Of a stretch of DNA of 8,830 nucleotides, positions 6,399 to 8,830 are shown in pieces. Within the stretch, counting starts at the first letter, position 1; each line of letters opens with the position of its first letter. Under the pieces are notes generated by a model. The model saw only the letters and a program-made list of their open reading frames with translations, had not been told where the DNA came from and did no database searches. Location of the stretch: the NCBI GenBank assembly GCA_902782805.1, contig CACZON010000180.1, positions 1 through 8,830 of the forward strand, in the 5' to 3' direction. The stretch is from Oscillospiraceae bacterium. GTDB taxonomy: Bacteria; Bacillota; Clostridia; Oscillospirales; Acutalibacteraceae. Position numbers and translations under genes: made by a program.

Positions 6399-6728
6399 TC
6401 AGATGCTCGCAACAGCAGTGATATTGCAGAGCGTAACGATGCCGCACATTACCGTGCCGACAATACCGAGGATCATGCCGGTAATCGCAAGGCCTTTGGA
6501 TTCGCCGTTCAGGCCTGCTTTCTTCATGCCGACAGCACCGAGAATGATGCCGAGAATACCGGCAACAAGACCGATCGCGGGCAGACCGATCATCGTACCG
6601 ACCGTACCTTCAACGCTGCCTGCTTTGGCACTGCCGCACATTGCGGGAAGGGTGACGATCAGCATAACGATGCTGACAAGACCGGTAATAAGAGCGCCGA
6701 TTCCGAGACCTTTGGATGATTTCTGCAT
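6399..6728 (-). CDS. small three-helix membrane protein, DUF4190-like
   Basis: This 109-residue, very hydrophobic Gly-rich protein has three predicted membrane helices at about 8-30, 43-68 and 79-101. They are joined by a short SAKAGSVEG loop and a basic MKKAGLNGESKG loop. The repeated pattern GIGALITGLVSI, LVAGILGIILGAVGMKK and GLAITGMILGIVG resembles DUF4190-type small membrane proteins, whose function is unknown. The start at 6728 is firm: AAGGAGGT stands nine bases before it. It appears to be monocistronic, with its own near-consensus promoter (6763-6791) and terminator (6349-6385), which suggests strong expression. It is next to lgt but contains no lipobox, so no link to lipoprotein processing can be claimed. 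That it is a gene is well supported; the family is a resemblance only. Confidence 0.85.
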   Translation of the reverse strand: MQKSSKGLGIGALITGLVSIVMLIVTLPAMCGSAKAGSVEGTVGTMIGLPAIGLVAGILGIILGAVGMKKAGLNGESKGLAITGMILGIVGTVMCGIVTLCNITAVASI

Positions 6729-6762
6729 GGAAAAAATACCTCCTTGATGTATTTATACTCAG

Positions 6763-6791
6763 ATTATAGGGGAAAAGATCGAAAAAGTCAA
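6763..6791 (-). promoter_or_regulatory. near-consensus promoter of the small membrane-protein gene
   Basis: On the minus strand, TTGACT (6791-6786) and TATAAT (6768-6763) are separated by 17 bases, matching 11 of 12 consensus positions. The start of transcription would be near 6756, about 28 bases before the ATG at 6728. Confidence 0.85.
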
Positions 6792-6862
6792 TATAAATAT
6801 GAATAATATGTTAAGTTTTGGATCTATTCCCGCAGCGGTCCTTTCCATCGCCCCCGGCGCGG

Positions 6863-6891
6863 TTGACAGCAAACCGGCGTTCTTTTATACT
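6863..6891 (+). promoter_or_regulatory. consensus promoter of the GNAT acetyltransferase gene
   Basis: TTGACA (6863-6868) and TATACT (6886-6891) are separated by 17 bases, matching 11 of 12 consensus positions. It is divergent from the promoter at 6763-6791, with about 70 bases between the two -35 boxes. Transcription would start near 6898, leaving a leader of about 60 bases. Confidence 0.85.
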
Positions 6892-6906
6892 TGAGGAAAG
6901 AAACTT

Positions 6907-6938
6907 CGGATCCCGCCGGACGATTCCGGACGGATCCG
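6907..6938 (+). promoter_or_regulatory. stem-loop in the acetyltransferase leader
   Basis: CGGATCC (6907-6913) pairs with GGATCCG (6932-6938), and CCGGA (6916-6920) with TCCGG (6925-6929), around a CGAT loop with a two-by-two internal mismatch. It occupies most of the leader just before the ribosome binding site. It may stabilise the transcript or affect translation. It is not followed by a T run, so it is not a terminator. Confidence 0.5.
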
Positions 6939-6946
6939 CCCAGAAA

Positions 6947-6956
6947 CGGAGCTCCG
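6947..6956 (+). promoter_or_regulatory. palindromic ribosome binding site of the acetyltransferase gene
   Basis: The GGAG site lies within CGGAGCTCCG, a perfect 10-base palindrome ending two bases before the ATG at 6958. A palindrome this short cannot fold well on itself, but it may pair with nearby GGAG/CTCC-like sequence or form dimers. The site supports the start at 6958. Confidence 0.45.
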
Positions 6957-6957
6957 A

Positions 6958-7449
6958 ATGAAAAACGTCGTTTTGCAGAAAATGAATGAAACCGAATTTG
7001 CGGCGTTCGCTCAAAAAAGCATCGCGGATTATGCGAAGGATCTGATTTTGTCCGAGGGCCTCCCCGCAGAAGAAGCGTCCGAAAAGGCGCGCGAAGAATT
7101 CTTTGCCATGCTGCCGCAGGGCGCCGATACGCCCGATCAGTTCCCGATGACGGTGCTCGTGCGGGAATCCGCCGCCGCGGCAGGATTTCTCTGTTATCTC
7201 CGCGAAGAAACCGACGGAAAAAAGCAGGTCTTTCTCTGCGATCTTCAGATCAGCGAAGAATATCGCCGCAAAGGATACGCTCAAAGCGCGCTGCACGAAA
7301 TGGAAGCGGCGGCGAAAAAGGACGGCTGCGCCGAAAGCGTGCTCTACGTCCGCCGGGACAATCTCCCGGCCTTCGCCCTCTACCGCAAATGCGGTTATCG
7401 CCCCTTTCGCGAAGGAAAGAACGGAACGTATTTCAAAAAAGCGCTGTAA
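6958..7449 (+). CDS. GNAT-family N-acetyltransferase
   Basis: This 163-residue protein is a single GNAT domain that would transfer an acetyl group from acetyl-CoA to an amine. The acceptor is unknown. The beta-4 strand and acetyl-CoA loop are CDLQISEEYRRKGYAQSAL (94-112), with R103-x-x-G106-x-A108 as the pyrophosphate-binding motif. Motif B is RRDNLPAFALYRKCGYRPF (132-150) with the usual N-x-x-A-x-x-x-Y-x-x-x-G-F/Y pattern. The N-terminal third (about 10-60) is helical and charged and includes a DTPDQFP segment; this resembles a GNAT subgroup found in Firmicutes. No export signal or membrane helix is present, so it is cytoplasmic. It is the only plus-strand gene in the window and is monocistronic, between its own promoter at 6863-6891 and terminator at 7457-7496. 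Rim-type activity on ribosomal proteins or antibiotic acetylation cannot be told from the sequence. Confidence 0.92.
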   Translation: MKNVVLQKMNETEFAAFAQKSIADYAKDLILSEGLPAEEASEKAREEFFAMLPQGADTPDQFPMTVLVRESAAAAGFLCYLREETDGKKQVFLCDLQISEEYRRKGYAQSALHEMEAAAKKDGCAESVLYVRRDNLPAFALYRKCGYRPFREGKNGTYFKKAL

Positions 7450-7456
7450 CGATCCG

Positions 7457-7496
7457 CCGCGGGCGGGAACCCGGTTTTCCCGGCTGCGGTTTTTTT
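7457..7496 (+). terminator. intrinsic terminator of the acetyltransferase gene
   Basis: CCGCGG (7457-7462) and CGGGAA (7464-7469) pair with TTCCCG (7477-7482) and CTGCGG (7484-7489), with one mismatch, one G-T pair and a seven-base loop. A run of seven T (7490-7496) follows. It begins eight bases after the stop codon. Confidence 0.88.
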
Positions 7497-7507
7497 CTTA
7501 AAGCATG

Positions 7508-7549
7508 AAGAAACGCCCTCGCTGCTTTGGTGCAGCGGGGGCGTTTCTT
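7508..7549 (-). terminator. long hairpin terminator between convergent genes
   Basis: An 18-bp stem (7508-7525 with 7532-7549, AAGAAACGCCCTCGCTGC and its partner, one T-G pair) closes a six-base TTTGGT loop. On the minus strand it starts seven bases after the stop of the surface-protein gene and ends in TTTCTT. The T run is interrupted, but the stem is very stable. The plus-strand side ends in TTTCTTT, so it may act in both directions. Confidence 0.8.
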
Positions 7550-7556
7550 TACGGAT

Positions 7557-8830
7557 TCACTTTTGCGCTGATCCGTTCGATTTTTTGCCGCGCTTTTTGA
7601 ATAAGACGAACGCCGCGATCAGAACGGCCAGTCCTGCCGCGCCCAGTACGGCCCAAAGGATCCAGGCTTTATTCCCGGCATTTTCAGTTCCTTGCGGCTT
7701 TGAAGCCTGCTCGCTGCGGCCGTTTTCGACCGACGCGCTCGCGTGCTTTCCCGCAGGATTCGCAAGGTAGAGCACTTCATTGGATACCTGGTTTCCGTCG
7801 CGGTCCACGAGCGACACGAAAAAGCCGAGCAGACCGTTTTCGGCGCCGTCTTTCCAGACGCCGTCCATATCGACATCGAAGTGATAGACCTGGCCGGTGA
7901 AATCCGCGTCGTCCTCATCGAACCGGCAGATCATCTCGTCCGTGGGGAGGCTGAATTGAAGCGTTCTTCCCTTGCCGGTCTCTTCCCCGTAATCCGGTAC
8001 AAGCTTCACCAACGGCGCCGAAATGCCGACCAGCGTGTTGTTCGTAATCGAGGTGCTGATGTAATGTTTGCCGCCGATCAGCGTATTCTCCGCGGTCAGG
8101 GAGACGTTGTCCGCTTTCATCGACGCAAAATTGACGACGTCGTCCAGCGATCCGGTGTATTTGTAAGTACCGGTAACCTCGATCCGGACTTCGTGCTCCT
8201 TGTTTTTGCCCCAGTTCGGATTCGGGCGGATATAGATCAGATCGGTACGTGAATCGCCGGTGTACAAATCCGCTCCGGTGTAGGAATAGCCGTCGCCGGA
8301 AAAATCGTTTTTGCCGTTGGTCTGCCTCAGCAAAGTGCCGTTTTCATCGTACACCAGGTAAGACACCGGGCATTCTCTGCCGTATCCGTAATTTCGAACG
8401 GTCACATAGACCGAAATGGTCGGCTGCCCCGTGAGGATCAGATAATCCGGGATCCTCACCTGCGTAACGAGCATGCCCCTGTCAGCGTTCTGCTTCCACA
8501 TTTTGATGTTGCAGGCGTAGCTGGTCTGATCGTTGGCCGGCGTGCTGTACGCAACCGTCAAACCGCTCGCGGCGCAATCATCCGGATTGTACGCCGCGGC
8601 AAAGCACTGGATCTGCTCGCCGGAAGCGAATTTCAGATCGAGCGGCCCATGGAGGGTGCAAACCTGCACCCCATTGACCTTTCCCGTGGTAATGGTATAG
8701 ATCTTGGCGATATTTTTTCCTTTTACGGCAGTGCCTTCTTCCACGTCGACGTCGTAATCCCCGACCACGCCGATCAGATAGACGGCGGACTGGTTGTTGT
8801 TTGTGATCATCGCATACCGGTTATCCACGC
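7557..8830 (-). CDS. C-terminal part of a large surface protein with beta-rich domains and a C-terminal membrane anchor
   Basis: The frame is open to the window edge. A GTG at 8828 is in frame but has no visible ribosome binding site or signal peptide after it, so the true start is probably outside. The visible 423 residues are polar and beta-rich. Two blocks resemble CARDB/Ig-like extracellular modules: about 125-225 (TISVYVTVRNYGYG..., LIYIRPNPNW, EVRIEVTG) and about 240-357 (ISTSITNNTLVGISAPLVKLVPDYG, HFDVDMDGVWKDG, GFFVSLVDRDGNQV). The DVDMDG and DRDGN segments look like loops that could bind calcium. A Ser/Asn/Gly-rich spacer (358-385) leads to one membrane helix (about 388-410, WILWAVLGAAGLAVLIAAFVLF) and a basic tail KKRGKKSNGSAQK. 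This is the layout of a surface protein held by its C-terminus. No LPxTG motif is seen. Function and partners are unknown. The gene ends at a TGA followed by the hairpin at 7508-7549. Confidence 0.82.
   Translation of the reverse strand, partial: VDNRYAMITNNNQSAVYLIGVVGDYDVDVEEGTAVKGKNIAKIYTITTGKVNGVQVCTLHGPLDLKFASGEQIQCFAAAYNPDDCAASGLTVAYSTPANDQTSYACNIKMWKQNADRGMLVTQVRIPDYLILTGQPTISVYVTVRNYGYGRECPVSYLVYDENGTLLRQTNGKNDFSGDGYSYTGADLYTGDSRTDLIYIRPNPNWGKNKEHEVRIEVTGTYKYTGSLDDVVNFASMKADNVSLTAENTLIGGKHYISTSITNNTLVGISAPLVKLVPDYGEETGKGRTLQFSLPTDEMICRFDEDDADFTGQVYHFDVDMDGVWKDGAENGLLGFFVSLVDRDGNQVSNEVLYLANPAGKHASASVENGRSEQASKPQGTENAGNKAWILWAVLGAAGLAVLIAAFVLFKKRGKKSNGSAQK

Noticed and set aside
5709..6719. 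336-residue plus-strand open frame over lgt and the small membrane protein
   Set aside because: It spans two well-supported minus-strand genes and a terminator; the product is charged and repetitive like a reverse reading of hydrophobic helices.
6811..7296. 161-residue minus-strand frame antisense to the acetyltransferase
   Set aside because: The plus-strand GNAT gene has a promoter, ribosome binding site, family motifs and terminator; the minus-strand frame has none of these.
1..8830. CRISPR arrays, tRNA or rRNA genes, insertion sequences, phage or plasmid genes
   Set aside because: No spaced direct repeats, no tRNA-like cloverleaf, no transposase or integrase motifs were seen on either strand.

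Overview
The window reads as chromosomal DNA of an uncultured-type Clostridia/Firmicutes bacterium. The support is strong AGGAGG-type ribosome binding sites, sigma-A-like promoters with 17-bp spacers, compact genes separated by intrinsic terminators, moderately high GC by eye (around the mid-fifties percent), and a Cys-rich Lgt variant of the kind I associate with gut-type Clostridia. No RNA genes, insertion sequences, CRISPR arrays or phage genes are visible. The genus cannot be named from the sequence alone.

From left to right there are eight protein genes, seven on the minus strand and one on the plus strand. At the left edge is the N-terminal part of a membrane-anchored extracytoplasmic protein of unknown family (1-681). 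A 335-base gap follows, holding a strong terminator. The centre is a tight minus-strand operon of three leaderless, apparently cytoplasmic hydrolases. In transcription order these are an EstA/COG4099-type serine esterase with an N-terminal Ig-like domain (5304-4012), an Abhydrolase_10-type alpha/beta hydrolase (4008-2545) and a DUF1593/Sde182-type nucleoside-hydrolase-like protein (2510-1017). The operon has a good promoter just upstream (5340-5368) whose spacer is almost filled by a 15-bp inverted repeat, and it ends at a strong hairpin (954-990). This is the most interesting part of the window: it looks like a small repressible catabolic unit for an esterified, probably glycosidic substrate, without its own transporter or regulator in view.

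To the right are housekeeping-like and surface functions: lgt for lipoprotein lipidation (6314-5502), a very small three-helix membrane protein with its own near-consensus promoter and terminator (6728-6399), and a divergently transcribed GNAT acetyltransferase with a consensus promoter and a structured leader (6958-7449). The last gene is the C-terminal part of a large surface protein with beta-rich domains and a C-terminal membrane anchor (8830-7557). Back-to-back terminators separate the convergent acetyltransferase and surface-protein genes.

Long plus-strand open frames lie antisense to the operon and to lgt. They are codon-bias shadows and are not annotated.
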